A stretch of 64,000 nt of DNA. Source: Acinetobacter sp. ANC 4204. GTDB lineage: Bacteria; Pseudomonadota; Gammaproteobacteria; Pseudomonadales; Moraxellaceae. The notes under the pieces are model-generated. The model saw only the letters and a list, made by a program, of their open reading frames with translations, was not told where the DNA came from and did no database searches. How positions within the stretch are numbered: position 1 is the first letter of the stretch; each line of letters starts with the position of its first letter. Both the position numbers and the translations under genes were made by a program. Below, one piece after another: positions 43,873 through 53,491 of this stretch. The stretch spans positions 682,001-746,000 of the forward strand of contig NZ_NEFZ01000002.1 in NCBI RefSeq assembly GCF_002135205.1, in the 5' to 3' direction.

Positions 43873-44883
43873 ATGAGCCGTGATACCATTAGTATCCATT
43901 TCGTCAATGCGGCTTTAACTGGCGTAAAACGTCTCGGCATGGATGTCGAAACATTACTTTCTCACGTTGGCATTGAGGCAGAACTGCTGCGTCAGCCTAA
44001 AGCCCGTATTTCTCCAGAACAATATACTCGCTTCGTTAAAATGTTATGGATGGTCACCCAAGACGAACATGTTGGTTTTGACAAACAACCACGTCGTCTA
44101 GGTACATTTGCCATCATGTGCCAGTTGATTATTCATGCCAAGACCTTAGGGGATGCTTTAGAACTGTCTTCACAGTTTTATAAGCTCTTTGGTGATGAAT
44201 GGTCGGTGACATTAGAGCGCGACAAGCACGAAGCGCGTCTCGTTCCCCAGATTCCAAAATCAATGGACCCAGATCACTTTATCACTGAAAGTATGTTGAT
44301 GATTTGGCATGGTCTTGCTTCTTGGTTGATTGAACGTCGTTTACCACTTGAACGTGTACATTTTGGCTATGAACGTCCTGCACATGCAGATGAATATGAT
44401 GCCTTATTCTTCGCACCTGTGATGCAGTTCGATATGCCGCGTACAGAAATCACTTTTGCCGCAGATTATTTGGACTTACCAATTCGTCAGAATGAAGAAA
44501 CGTTAGAAGAGTTCTTAAAAGCAGCTCCTGCACAGTTGTTAGTGAAATTTAAAAACACCAACTCCCTCACTTCACGTATTCGTGATGTGTTAAAGAGTCA
44601 AATTGGTGAGGAAATGCCAACGCTGAACGATGTGGCTTCCATGTTGTATTTATCTCCTCAAACGTTGCGTCGTCGCTTAGCGGCTGAAGGTAAAAGTTAC
44701 CAAGGCGTGAAAGATGCATTACGTCGTGATGCCGCGATTCACCTGCTGTTAAATCCGGGTTTGACGTTGGAAGATGTGGCACAACAAGTGGGCTTTAGTG
44801 AAACCAGTACCTTCCACCGTGCATTTAAAAAATGGACAGGCGTCACACCTGGTTTATATCGCCAACTACACGGTTATCACTAA
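43873..44883 (+). CDS. AraC-family transcriptional regulator (OruR/ArgR type)
   Basis: A 336-aa regulator with an N-terminal 'arabinose-binding-like' domain of the OruR type (about 10-190; SIHFVNAALTGVKRLGMD, RLGTFAIMCQLIIHA) and a C-terminal AraC HTH domain: LNDVASMLYLSPQTLRRRLA and LTLEDVAQQVGFSETSTFHR, then FKKWTGVTPGLYR. The ATG at 43873 has GAAGGA upstream; a GTG at 43843 is an alternative. Its place between a CoA transferase and thiolase/FadB genes suggests control of fatty- or branched-acid degradation. Confidence 0.88.
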   Translation: MSRDTISIHFVNAALTGVKRLGMDVETLLSHVGIEAELLRQPKARISPEQYTRFVKMLWMVTQDEHVGFDKQPRRLGTFAIMCQLIIHAKTLGDALELSSQFYKLFGDEWSVTLERDKHEARLVPQIPKSMDPDHFITESMLMIWHGLASWLIERRLPLERVHFGYERPAHADEYDALFFAPVMQFDMPRTEITFAADYLDLPIRQNEETLEEFLKAAPAQLLVKFKNTNSLTSRIRDVLKSQIGEEMPTLNDVASMLYLSPQTLRRRLAAEGKSYQGVKDALRRDAAIHLLLNPGLTLEDVAQQVGFSETSTFHRAFKKWTGVTPGLYRQLHGYH

Positions 44884-44916
44884 TTTTTTAGTTTGACCAC
44901 GGTTCGGCACATTGCT

Positions 44917-44947
44917 AAACCCAAGATTTCGATCTTGGGTTTTTTTA
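44917..44947 (+). terminator. Terminator after AraC regulator
   Basis: A perfect 11-bp stem (44917-44927 with 44932-44942), TTCG loop, then a T-run. Confidence 0.9.
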
Positions 44948-45072
44948 TGCCCTAAACTCAGGCTATTGGCAAAAATCTTCATCTAGCCTGACTCGTTCTA
45001 GTCATTGCATCACGGCGATTAATTTGTACACTCAAGGACATAACAACTTAAAAGTCATAAAAAGGAACAGCT

Positions 45073-46278
45073 ATGAGCGAGGCTTATATCATTGACGCCA
45101 TTCGCACACCACGCGGAAAAGGAAAGAAAGATGGTTCACTGTATGAAGTGAAACCGATTACTTTACTGACCACATTATTGAATGAACTCAAAGATCGTCA
45201 TCATTTAGATACGTCTAAGGTAGATGATATTGTCTTAGGCTGTGTCACACCAATTGCGGATCAAGGTGGTGATATTGCGAAAACTGCGGCAATTGCAGCA
45301 GGTTGGGACAATGATGTTGCGGGTGTACAAATCAATCGCTTTTGTGCGTCAGGTTTAGAAGCAGTCAATATGGCAGCGCAAAAAGTACGTTCAGGTTGGG
45401 AAGATGTGGTTGTTGCTGGTGGCGTAGAGTCGATGTCACGTATCCCAATGGGTTCCGATGGTGGTCCGTGGGCATTAGACCCTGAAACCAATTTAAAATC
45501 ACATTTTGTTCCGCAAGGCATTGGTGCAGATTTAATCGCAACACTGGATGGTTATACGCGTTCAGATGTTGATCGTTTTGCAGCCAATTCTCAACGTAAA
45601 GCGGCAGCAGCACAAGCTGCAGGTTATTTTAATCAATCAGTCGTCGCCATCAAAGACAAAGCAGGCGTAATCATTTTAGATCAAGATGAATTTATTAAAC
45701 CAACTACAACAGCGGAAGGTTTAGCAAAACTCAATCCAAGTTTTGAAATGATGGGTGCAATGGGTTTTGATGCGATTGCATTACAACAGTATCCTGAAGC
45801 GCAAAAAATTAATCATGTGCATCATGCAGGAAATTCATCGGGTATTGTCGATGGTGCAGCGCTGGTATTGCTTGCTTCTGAGAAAGCGGTCAAAGAACAA
45901 GGTTTAAAACCACGTGCCAAAGTCTTGGCGACAGCATTAGTCGGTTCGGATCCAACCATTATGCTGACTGGGCCTGCACCTGCTGCTCGTAAAGCATTGG
46001 CAAAAGCAAGCTTAACGATTGACGATATTGATCTATTTGAAGTCAATGAAGCTTTTGCATCTGTGGTGATGCGTTTTATGACGGAATTAAAAGTGCCAAG
46101 CGATAAAGTCAATGTAAATGGTGGCGCAATTGCGATGGGGCATCCATTGGGTGCGACGGGTGCGATGATCCTCGGAACATTGCTGGATGAATTAGAACGT
46201 CAAGGTAAAAAGCGTGGCTTGGCAACATTATGTGTGGGTGGTGGCATGGGTATTGCGACCATTATTGAGTTGGTATAA
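45073..46278 (+). CDS. Acetyl-CoA C-acyltransferase (beta-ketothiolase)
   Basis: A 401-aa FadA/FadI-type thiolase that cleaves 3-ketoacyl-CoA. The nucleophile Cys lies in [20 protein letters not shown] in [15 protein letters not shown], and the active-site His in [16 protein letters not shown]; the second Cys is in [20 protein letters not shown] lies upstream. The downstream multifunctional gene begins 11 bases after its stop, so they form a fadAB-like operon, thiolase first. Confidence 0.9.
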   Translation: MSEAYIIDAIRTPRGKGKKDGSLYEVKPITLLTTLLNELKDRHHLDTSKVDDIVLGCVTPIADQGGDIAKTAAIAAGWDNDVAGVQINRFCASGLEAVNMAAQKVRSGWEDVVVAGGVESMSRIPMGSDGGPWALDPETNLKSHFVPQGIGADLIATLDGYTRSDVDRFAANSQRKAAAAQAAGYFNQSVVAIKDKAGVIILDQDEFIKPTTTAEGLAKLNPSFEMMGAMGFDAIALQQYPEAQKINHVHHAGNSSGIVDGAALVLLASEKAVKEQGLKPRAKVLATALVGSDPTIMLTGPAPAARKALAKASLTIDDIDLFEVNEAFASVVMRFMTELKVPSDKVNVNGGAIAMGHPLGATGAMILGTLLDELERQGKKRGLATLCVGGGMGIATIIELV

Positions 46279-46289
46279 GGAGAATAATA

Positions 46290-48434
46290 ATGAGCGCAAT
46301 TCAATATCTAAAAAATGACGATGGCATTATTATTCTGACTTTAGATTCTCCGAATCAATCTGCAAATACCATGAATGGTGATTTCCGTGTAGCTTTAGAA
46401 AACATTGTTTCTAAACTGAAATCTGAAACGTCAATTACTGGGATTATTTTCCGTTCAGCGAAGAAAACTTTCTTTGCAGGCGGTGATTTAGATGAATTGA
46501 TTCAAGCACGACCTGAAGATGCCACACCATTTTTTGAAATGGTTCAGAAAATGAAAACCGAGTTTCGTTATATCGAAACTTTAGGTGTACCTGTTGTAGC
46601 AGCATTGAATGGTACGGCTTTGGGTGGCGGTTGGGAAATTGCTTTAGGCTGTCATGCACGTATCGCATTGAATGATCCTAAAACAAAATTTGGTTTACCG
46701 GAAGTGACTCTAGGTCTACTGCCGGGTGGTGGTGGTATTGTGCGTATGGTTCGCCTTTTAGGTTTACAAAATGCTTTTCCATTCTTGATGGAGGGTAAGC
46801 AGTTTGGTGTGGATAAAGCGAAATCTCTAGGTTTAATCCAAGACACGGCGGAAACACCTGAAGAGTTGATGGATAAAGCGATTGCTTGGGTGAAAGCACA
46901 TCCCCCATCCACAAAAGCATCACAACAGCCGTTTGATGTGAAAGGTTATAAAATTCCGGGTGGTGATCCTAAAACACCTGCGGTTGCGCAAATGCTGGCG
47001 ATTGCTCCAGCAATGTTACGTGATAAAACCAAAGGATGTTATCCAGCGCCTGAAGCCATCATGGCGGCTGCGGTTGAAGGTGCACAGGTGGATGTGGATA
47101 CAGCACTGACCATTGAATCTCGTTATTTTACCTATCTTGCGACAGGTCAAATTTCAAAAAATATGATCGGCACTTTTTGGCATGGGCTGAATGCTATTAA
47201 AGCAGGTGCGAGCCGTTCTAAAGATGTTGCAAAATGGCAAGCGACCAAAGTTGGTGTGCTTGGTGCAGGGATGATGGGAGCAGGGATCGCTTATTCAACA
47301 GCAATCAAAGGTATTCCTGTTGTGCTCAAAGATATTTCTATTGAAAATGCAGAAAAAGGGAAAGCCTATAGCCAAAAGTTACTGGATAAGAAAGTATCAC
47401 AAGGTCGTATGACTGCTGAAAAGCGCGAGCAGGTTTTAAGCTTGATTACTGCAACAGCATTTGCGGAAGATTTAAAAGGTTGTGATTTAATTATTGAAGC
47501 TGTATTTGAAAATCAAGAACTCAAAGCGAAAGTGACGCAGGAAGCCGAAGCATTCCTTGCTGAGGGTGGAGTGATGGCTTCAAATACTTCGACATTACCG
47601 ATTACAGGTTTGGCAAAAGCTTCGAAAGATCAAGCAAACTTCATTGGCCTACATTTCTTTAGCCCAGTTGATAAAATGCAATTGGTTGAAATCATTAAAG
47701 GCAAAAACACTTCTGCTGAAACTTTGGCGAAAGCCTATGACTATGTACAGCAAATTGGTAAAACCCCGATCGTTGTGAATGACAGCCGTGGCTTCTTCAC
47801 CAGTCGCGTATTTGGTACTTTTGTTCAGGAAGGTTTACGTTTACTGCATGAGGGCGTACACCCAGCTCGTATTGAAATGGCGGCACTTAAAGCAGGCATG
47901 CCCGTTGGCCCATTGGCCATTCAAGATGAAGTTGCGTTGACTCTTTCTGAACATGTTGCCAATGAAACGCGTAAGGCATTGCAGGCCGAGGGTAAAGATT
48001 TACCACGCTCAGGTGCAGATGATGTGATTCAAACCATGATTCATGAATTCGGTCGTAAGGGTAAAGCTGCTGGTGCAGGTTTTTATGATTATCCTGAAAG
48101 TGGTAAGAAACAGCTTTGGGAGGGCTTGAGCCATTGGAAAAAAGAGATTGATATTTCTGAACAAGAAATGATAGACCGTTTCCTGTTTGTACAATCGCTA
48201 GATACGTTACGTTGTTATGAAGAAAATGTCCTTGAGTCTGTAATTGATGCCAATATCGGTTCGATCTTTGGGATTGGTTTTGCGCCGTGGACAGGTGGTG
48301 CGATCCAGTTTTTAAATCAATATGGTTTAGAGCAAGCTCTGCAACGTGCCAATCAGCTTGAAGCGAAATACGGTGAGCGTTTTAAAGCACCGCAATTACT
48401 CATTCAATCATTGCCATCTGGGCAAATCCATTAA
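46290..48434 (+). CDS. Multifunctional enoyl-CoA hydratase/3-hydroxyacyl-CoA dehydrogenase (FadB/FadJ type)
   Basis: A 714-aa beta-oxidation alpha subunit. The N-terminal crotonase domain (1-190) has GIIFRSAKKTFFAGGDLDEL and GTALGGGWEIALGCHARIAL, with catalytic Glu in FGLPEVTLGLLPGGGG. The Rossmann NAD domain starts near 322 (KVGVLGAGMMGAGIAYSTAI), with IEAVFENQELKAKV and HFFSPVDKMQLVEI. The C-terminal dehydrogenase domains follow. It pairs with the thiolase just upstream to degrade acyl-CoAs. Confidence 0.93.
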   Translation: MSAIQYLKNDDGIIILTLDSPNQSANTMNGDFRVALENIVSKLKSETSITGIIFRSAKKTFFAGGDLDELIQARPEDATPFFEMVQKMKTEFRYIETLGVPVVAALNGTALGGGWEIALGCHARIALNDPKTKFGLPEVTLGLLPGGGGIVRMVRLLGLQNAFPFLMEGKQFGVDKAKSLGLIQDTAETPEELMDKAIAWVKAHPPSTKASQQPFDVKGYKIPGGDPKTPAVAQMLAIAPAMLRDKTKGCYPAPEAIMAAAVEGAQVDVDTALTIESRYFTYLATGQISKNMIGTFWHGLNAIKAGASRSKDVAKWQATKVGVLGAGMMGAGIAYSTAIKGIPVVLKDISIENAEKGKAYSQKLLDKKVSQGRMTAEKREQVLSLITATAFAEDLKGCDLIIEAVFENQELKAKVTQEAEAFLAEGGVMASNTSTLPITGLAKASKDQANFIGLHFFSPVDKMQLVEIIKGKNTSAETLAKAYDYVQQIGKTPIVVNDSRGFFTSRVFGTFVQEGLRLLHEGVHPARIEMAALKAGMPVGPLAIQDEVALTLSEHVANETRKALQAEGKDLPRSGADDVIQTMIHEFGRKGKAAGAGFYDYPESGKKQLWEGLSHWKKEIDISEQEMIDRFLFVQSLDTLRCYEENVLESVIDANIGSIFGIGFAPWTGGAIQFLNQYGLEQALQRANQLEAKYGERFKAPQLLIQSLPSGQIH

Positions 48435-48452
48435 AATGCTGACTTAAAAATC

Positions 48453-48477
48453 AGGGATCCATAGATCCCTTTTTTTA
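48453..48477 (+). terminator. Terminator after fadB-like gene
   Basis: A perfect AGGGATC/GATCCCT stem (48453-48459 with 48464-48470), then seven T. Confidence 0.88.
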
Positions 48478-48621
48478 TTCTCTTGGAGAAACCAATTAAA
48501 ATACTGATTCATCTTTTAATTTTGACCTATCTTAGTGCATTATTTTCGCGCCGGAACTCATTTTTTGTGTTATAAAGTTACATCGTTTTAGATTTATTAT
48601 TATTCAATTGGGCTGTTGCAC

Positions 48622-48963
48622 ATGACTGACAATACTTCTCCTGAAAAATCACCATGGGGTTGGAAAGCACTGATCATTGCTTTCATTTTAAGCGGATTTT
48701 TCTTAGGTTTCTTCTACCTTGCAGTAACCAATGAACCTGACTATATGCCAAGTCAGCAAGCTAAACAGAACACTCAACAACATGCTTTTAAAAATGCACC
48801 AGCTATGTCTGAAGAGTCAATGGCAAAAGCGCAGGCTGATAAAGTAGCGCGTGAAACAAGCAATCAAGCTGCTTCTGAAAATATAACCGAACATGCAACG
48901 GCTGAAGAACATAGTATGAGTGCCGATGAACATGCGCAGATGTCTTCTGAACATAGTCACTAA
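48622..48963 (+). CDS. Hypothetical single-pass membrane protein
   Basis: A 113-aa protein with one N-terminal TM helix (WKALIIAFILSGFFLGFFYL) and a long hydrophilic tail rich in Gln, Ala, Glu and His, ending EEHSMSADEHAQMSSEHSH. The His/Met/Glu-rich end could bind metal ions, but no known motif supports this. The ATG at 48622 is favoured over a TTG two codons earlier. It stands alone, with a terminator following. Confidence 0.6.
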   Translation: MTDNTSPEKSPWGWKALIIAFILSGFFLGFFYLAVTNEPDYMPSQQAKQNTQQHAFKNAPAMSEESMAKAQADKVARETSNQAASENITEHATAEEHSMSADEHAQMSSEHSH

Positions 48964-48978
48964 TCTACATTAAAAAGA

Positions 48979-49006
48979 AAAAGCCCTGATTCATCAGGGC
49001 TTTTTC
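48979..49006. terminator. Bidirectional terminator
   Basis: A perfect 12-bp stem (48979-48990 with 48993-49004) between convergent genes, with A and T runs on either side. Confidence 0.9.
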
Positions 49007-49428
49007 ATAGACGATAAACGCATATCAATATGTGGAATACCACAGTCTAAATACACCTCACCCTCTTGTACAAAACCCAAAGCCTGATAAAACGCTTGTG
49101 CATGTACTTGAGAAGACAACACTAAAAATGGACGCTGTTGCTGTTGGGCGTATGCGATCACAGCCTGCATCAAAACCTTACCTATACCCAAACCTCGATG
49201 CGACTTTAAAACAGCAACACGACCAATACTATGATTCTGTAATAGCCTTGCCGTGGCAATCGCTTGATCTTGTTCATAGACGACAAAATGAACTGCAATT
49301 TCATCTTGCTCATCCCATTCATCTTTAGCAGCAATGCTTTGCTCTTGAATAAAGACCTGCTCACGAATCATTTTCGCAGCCTGTTGCAACTCATCCCATG
49401 TTCCGTGTGTAATTCTCAAACTTGGCAT
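48994..49428 (-). CDS. GNAT-family N-acetyltransferase
   Basis: A 144-aa acetyltransferase. The GNAT acetyl-CoA-binding motif A is RVAVLKSHRGLGIGKVLMQA (consensus Q/RxxGxG/A), preceded by AIATARLLQNHSIGR. The C-terminal QVHAQAFYQALGFVQEGEVY carries motif B; GIPHIDM follows. It resembles ElaA-like proteins. AGGG at suitable spacing supports the start MPSLRITHG at 49428; earlier ATGs at 49434 and 49464 are possible. Confidence 0.82.
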   Translation of the reverse strand: MPSLRITHGTWDELQQAAKMIREQVFIQEQSIAAKDEWDEQDEIAVHFVVYEQDQAIATARLLQNHSIGRVAVLKSHRGLGIGKVLMQAVIAYAQQQQRPFLVLSSQVHAQAFYQALGFVQEGEVYLDCGIPHIDMRLSSMKKP

Positions 49429-49486
49429 TTTCATTTCCCTATAAATCATCTCTGTATTGATCATTGCAGTAACAGTGATGTTCCGA

Positions 49487-50701
49487 TCAGCACTTACACC
49501 CTACACCTTGCTGATCCCATTGATCATTCAACAACAGTTCCAGTGAATGCTTTTGAATGCCATACATCTCTTTCAAGGCTTGAATTTGTGCCAAGACAGC
49601 AACATCGGGCGCTTGATAATCCCTACGCTTGGTTGCCAAAATCATTTTATTCTTACTGGTATGCTCAAGTGCCACAAACTCAAACACTTTGGTTTCATAG
49701 CCATAGGCTTTGAGTAATAAGGCACGAATAGTATCGGTCAGCATTTCAGCTTGCTGACCTGCATGAATGCCAAATTGCAACATGGGTTGTAATACAAGCG
49801 GAGCTTTCAACTGTGGACGTAATTCTTTATGACAACACGGCGCACACATGATCATTTCGGCATTTAAACGAATGCCCGTATGAATCGCAAAGTCAGTCGC
49901 TACATCGCACGCATGCAGCGCAATCATCACATCGAGACGTTCAGGTTGGTACGTCCGAACATCACCCTGAAAAAAATCAAGTTGTTGAAAATCCGACTTG
50001 TGTGCAACCTCCTGACAGAATTCCACCATCTTGCTGTTGAGCTCAACCCCAGTCACAAAAGGATTCAGATCTTGCTTTAGCAAATAATCATACAAAGCAA
50101 AAGTTAAGTAGCCTTTTCCAGAGCCAAAATCGACCACACGTAGTTGTTCAGGCAGTTGAATATGACTTAAAGCTCCTGAGAAAATTTCAACAAATTTATT
50201 AATCTGTTTCCACTTACGCGCCATACTAGGAATGATGTGCGCTTTTGCATCGGTAATGCCAAGCGGCTGTAAGAAATAACTGTCTTGATCGACAAAACGC
50301 TGCTTGATTCGATCATGTCCTTGCTGCTCTGCTACTTTAGCCTGCGTTTTATTTTTACTTTGGGTCAGCATGGCTTTCTTCTTGTTCTTTTTCAGTTGAA
50401 ACTCTTGTTCAGTCGTCATCAAATTGGCTTGTTTACACTGTGCCAAAAGTTCAGTCACCGTTTCAAGTGCCAGATCTAAGGAATAGTTTTTAGTGACATC
50501 TTGAGTTTTATAACGATATAAACAACTCAATACTGACTGACCTTGCACAGTCACTACCCGAAATGTCATTTTTTCTAATTGTTGCATTTCCCCCTGATAC
50601 TGGCTCAAAATCATCCGATCGAAACATTGAGATTCAAGCGCTTGCTGAAAGGCTTGAAGGAATTGCTGCTCTTGTACAGAGGAAGACACCGAAGTGGTCA
50701 T
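49487..50701 (-). CDS. SAM-dependent methyltransferase (Methyltransf_32-like)
   Basis: A 404-aa class I methyltransferase. The N-terminal 170 residues are helical and Gln/Lys-rich. Motif I is VVDFGSGKGYLTFALYDYLL (about 193-212), followed by FVTGVELNSKMVEFCQEVA, FQGDVRTYQPERLDVMIALH and the distinctive MCAPCCHKELRPQL. The CCHKEL segment is typical of a family whose substrate (possibly RNA or protein) is unknown. It lies 22 bases beyond the GNAT gene's extended 5' end on the same strand and may be co-transcribed. Confidence 0.8.
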   Translation of the reverse strand: MTTSVSSSVQEQQFLQAFQQALESQCFDRMILSQYQGEMQQLEKMTFRVVTVQGQSVLSCLYRYKTQDVTKNYSLDLALETVTELLAQCKQANLMTTEQEFQLKKNKKKAMLTQSKNKTQAKVAEQQGHDRIKQRFVDQDSYFLQPLGITDAKAHIIPSMARKWKQINKFVEIFSGALSHIQLPEQLRVVDFGSGKGYLTFALYDYLLKQDLNPFVTGVELNSKMVEFCQEVAHKSDFQQLDFFQGDVRTYQPERLDVMIALHACDVATDFAIHTGIRLNAEMIMCAPCCHKELRPQLKAPLVLQPMLQFGIHAGQQAEMLTDTIRALLLKAYGYETKVFEFVALEHTSKNKMILATKRRDYQAPDVAVLAQIQALKEMYGIQKHSLELLLNDQWDQQGVGCKC

Positions 50702-50810
50702 AATAGAAACCAGAAAAAGAATTGCGATTAAATTTTAAAGCGTCTTACGCTAAATGCAAATTTGAATTACGATACAGTTGTATATTTTATAAAAACAAGC
50801 ACGATTGCCT

Positions 50811-51452
50811 ATGAACGCTCATCCAGTTGCAAACTACGATCCTGTCGAAGAACGAATCAATTTCATTAGCCATGCTATTGGTGCAGCTCTTGCACTCATA
50901 GCAGGAATATTATTGATTATCAAAGGGTCTTACTTAGAAACAGCGCAATGGATCGGGCTGTGGGTCTATGCTTTGAGTCTATTTTTATTGTTCGCCGCAT
51001 CAAGCTTATATCATTTTGCCGAATCACCTGAGCGTCGAGGCTGGTATAAAAAATTAGATCACACCGCCATTTATTATCTAATTGCGGGCACCTATACCCC
51101 ATTTTTGTCTATCGCACTACCCACACAAAAAGCACATTACCTGCTCATTGCACTTTGGGTGATTGCACTCATTGGCACACTATTCAAGTTAGTTTTCATC
51201 CATCGCTTTGAAAAAATCTCACTGATTGCCTATCTACTTATGGGATGGATGGCTGTGTTGGTTATGGATGATATGCAACGCTTTTTATCTAAACAAGCAC
51301 TCACTTTTTTAATCATTGGTGGACTTTCCTACACCATCGGTGCATTGTTTTATGCGCTAAAAAAGGTAAGATACACTCACGCTATCTGGCATATTTTTGT
51401 ATTGATCGGTGCAGGATCACATTTCTTGTCTATCTATCTTTACGTGATATAA
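50811..51452 (+). CDS. Hemolysin III family (YqfA/PAQR-like) membrane protein
   Basis: A 213-aa protein with seven TM helices. Signature motifs of the hemolysin III/PAQR superfamily are EERINFISHAIGAALAL, SLYHFAESPERRGWYKKLDH (His and Asp), TAIYYLIAGTYTPF and the C-terminal RYTHAIWHIFVLIGAGSHF with conserved His residues that bind metal in homologues. These proteins resemble ceramidase-like hydrolases; a haemolytic role is not implied. The ATG at 50811 follows a TTG alternative. Confidence 0.85.
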   Translation: MNAHPVANYDPVEERINFISHAIGAALALIAGILLIIKGSYLETAQWIGLWVYALSLFLLFAASSLYHFAESPERRGWYKKLDHTAIYYLIAGTYTPFLSIALPTQKAHYLLIALWVIALIGTLFKLVFIHRFEKISLIAYLLMGWMAVLVMDDMQRFLSKQALTFLIIGGLSYTIGALFYALKKVRYTHAIWHIFVLIGAGSHFLSIYLYVI

Positions 51453-51597
51453 CCCGCACCTACTACATTTTTTAGCAACCCTAATCCCGTAGTTTGTCCG
51501 CAGGGTTTTCGTATTTTTTTAAGAAATTACGCCTTTTTTAAAAAGATTACGCTTTTAAAACTAAGTCTCATTATTTTTAGTAAGTGTAAGGTCTACC

Positions 51598-52914
51598 ATG
51601 GCGTCATTAAATACTGCTGTTGCAGAACAACAGCAGCCTGTAAACTCAAAATTTCGCGTACTTACAGCCAGTCTCGTAGGTACCACAATCGAATTCTTCG
51701 ATTTTTATATTTATGCGACTGCTGCAGTCATCATTTTTCCATATTTGTTCTTTCCAGCAAGTACCGATCCGATGACCGCTACAATTCAGTCATTAGCAAC
51801 CTTTGCAATTGCCTTTATTGCACGCCCGATTGGTGCTGCACTGTTTGGACATTTAGGTGATCGTATTGGTCGAAAAGCCACCTTAGTTGCCGCATTGCTA
51901 ACCATGGGGCTTTCAACCGTATGTATTGGCTTGCTACCAACCTATGCACAAATTGGAATTGTTGCACCATTACTGCTTGCACTCTGTCGTTTAGGTCAAG
52001 GCCTCGGCTTAGGTGGTGAATGGTCAGGTGCGGTCTTGCTTGCCACAGAAAATGCACCTGAAGGTAAACGTGCTTGGTATGGTATGTTTCCACAGTTAGG
52101 TGCACCGATTGGCTTTATCTTGGCAACGGGTTCGTTCTTGACACTCGGTCATTTCATGTCTGAAGAAACATTCATGACATGGGGTTGGCGTATTCCATTT
52201 ATATCAAGTGCGCTACTGGTGATTATAGGACTGTGGATTCGTTTACAACTCCATGAAACTCCTGCGTTCCAGAAAGTTTTAGACAAGCAAAAAGAAGTTA
52301 ATATTCCATTTAAAGAAGTAATCACCAAACACTGGGGTATGCTGATTTTAGGCACTATTGCTGCCATCTGTACCTTTGTTGTGTTCTACCTCACGACGGT
52401 CTTTGCTTTACAGTGGGGCACCAAACAACTGGGTTACACTCGTGAACAGTTTTTACAACTTCAATTGGTCGCAACACTCTGCTTTGCTGCGTTCATCCCT
52501 TTATCTGCAGTATTTGCAGAAAAGTTTGGTCGTAAAACAACGTCTATTGCTGTATGTATTGCTGCGGCATTGTTTGGTTTAGTGTTTTCCAGCATGTTGG
52601 AATCAGGCAATACCTTTGTTGTATTCTTATTCCTATGTATTGGTTTATCTATCATGGGTTTAACCTATGGGCCAATTGGTACCGTGCTCTCTGAAATTTT
52701 TCCAATATCGGTTCGCTATACAGGTTCAGCACTGACCTTTAACCTTGCTGGCATCTTTGGTGCTTCATTTGCGCCATTAATTGCAACAAAACTTGCAACC
52801 ACTTATGGCCTACATGCTGTAGGTTACTACCTCACAGCTGCATCCCTTCTGTCTTTATGTGCATTCTTAATGATCCGTGAGACCAAGAATGATGATGTAA
52901 ACAATCAAATTTGA
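51598..52914 (+). CDS. MFS transporter, metabolite:H+ symporter (MHS) family
   Basis: A 438-aa transporter with 12 TM helices. MHS-type features are ASLVGTTIEFFDFYIYATAA in TM1 and ARPIGAALFGHLGDRIGRKA in the loop 2-3 (MFS signature), GLGLGGEWSGAVLLATENAP in TM4-5, and the C-terminal LSEIFPISVRYTGSALTFNL. Relatives include ProP, ShiA and YhjE; the substrate cannot be determined from sequence. AAGG lies upstream. Confidence 0.85.
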   Translation: MASLNTAVAEQQQPVNSKFRVLTASLVGTTIEFFDFYIYATAAVIIFPYLFFPASTDPMTATIQSLATFAIAFIARPIGAALFGHLGDRIGRKATLVAALLTMGLSTVCIGLLPTYAQIGIVAPLLLALCRLGQGLGLGGEWSGAVLLATENAPEGKRAWYGMFPQLGAPIGFILATGSFLTLGHFMSEETFMTWGWRIPFISSALLVIIGLWIRLQLHETPAFQKVLDKQKEVNIPFKEVITKHWGMLILGTIAAICTFVVFYLTTVFALQWGTKQLGYTREQFLQLQLVATLCFAAFIPLSAVFAEKFGRKTTSIAVCIAAALFGLVFSSMLESGNTFVVFLFLCIGLSIMGLTYGPIGTVLSEIFPISVRYTGSALTFNLAGIFGASFAPLIATKLATTYGLHAVGYYLTAASLLSLCAFLMIRETKNDDVNNQI

Positions 52915-52932
52915 CCCTAAGTTTGATATTTG

Positions 52933-52960
52933 AAACCAGCACACAGATGCTGGTTTTTTT
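52933..52960 (+). terminator. Terminator after MHS transporter
   Basis: A perfect 9-bp stem (52933-52941 with 52948-52956) followed by T residues. Confidence 0.88.
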
Positions 52961-53055
52961 ATACCAATGCTTTAACAAACGCTACAAAAACCACCTTTAA
53001 AATTGCGCATATAACTTCAAAAATAAAGGTGAATACTGATGAATAGGACACAGAA

Positions 53056-53484
53056 ATGGATGAAAAAATAGAACAACTCACCAATGAACAACTCCTCGAC
53101 GTCATCGTATTAGTTGAAGAAAACAAAATCATTCAAGCCATCCAATACATCGCAACACACACGGCTTTTCAATACGACGATGCCCAAGAAATCGTCACGG
53201 AGCTCACAAAACGTCATGATGCAGCACTAAAAAGTATGTATAACCACGAGCAACTTTACTCAGAAGATATCTCAACTGCAGAGTTAACAATAAATCGTCT
53301 TACTCCTCCGAAATTAACTCTCAAAGAAGATCAAACCCTGCAAAAATCACAACATAAAGATGTGAATAATAGTGACGTAACCCGAACACAAGGTATTCAA
53401 GCCTTACAGCCCAAAAACCACAAGCTGTGGATGATCTTGGCTGTGGTCATTTTGGTTTTAAGCTTTATTTTTTATTGGTTCTAG
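53056..53484 (+). CDS. Hypothetical tail-anchored membrane protein
   Basis: A 142-aa protein: a soluble helical N-terminal region (about 1-80, starting MDEKIEQLTNEQLLDVIVLV and with the repeat-like YDDAQEIVTELTKRHDAAL), a polar linker, and one C-terminal TM helix (LWMILAVVILVLSFIFYWF). The N-terminal pattern loosely recalls ribosomal L7/L12 C-terminal-like modules found in small membrane proteins, but this is not firm. AGGA precedes the ATG. Confidence 0.6.
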   Translation: MDEKIEQLTNEQLLDVIVLVEENKIIQAIQYIATHTAFQYDDAQEIVTELTKRHDAALKSMYNHEQLYSEDISTAELTINRLTPPKLTLKEDQTLQKSQHKDVNNSDVTRTQGIQALQPKNHKLWMILAVVILVLSFIFYWF

Positions 53485-53491
53485 CTGAGCT

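Noticed and set aside
51478..51509. AACCCT...AGGGTT as a terminator after the hemolysin III gene
   Set aside because: Six-base stem with a 20-base loop and only a short T-run; too weak to claim.
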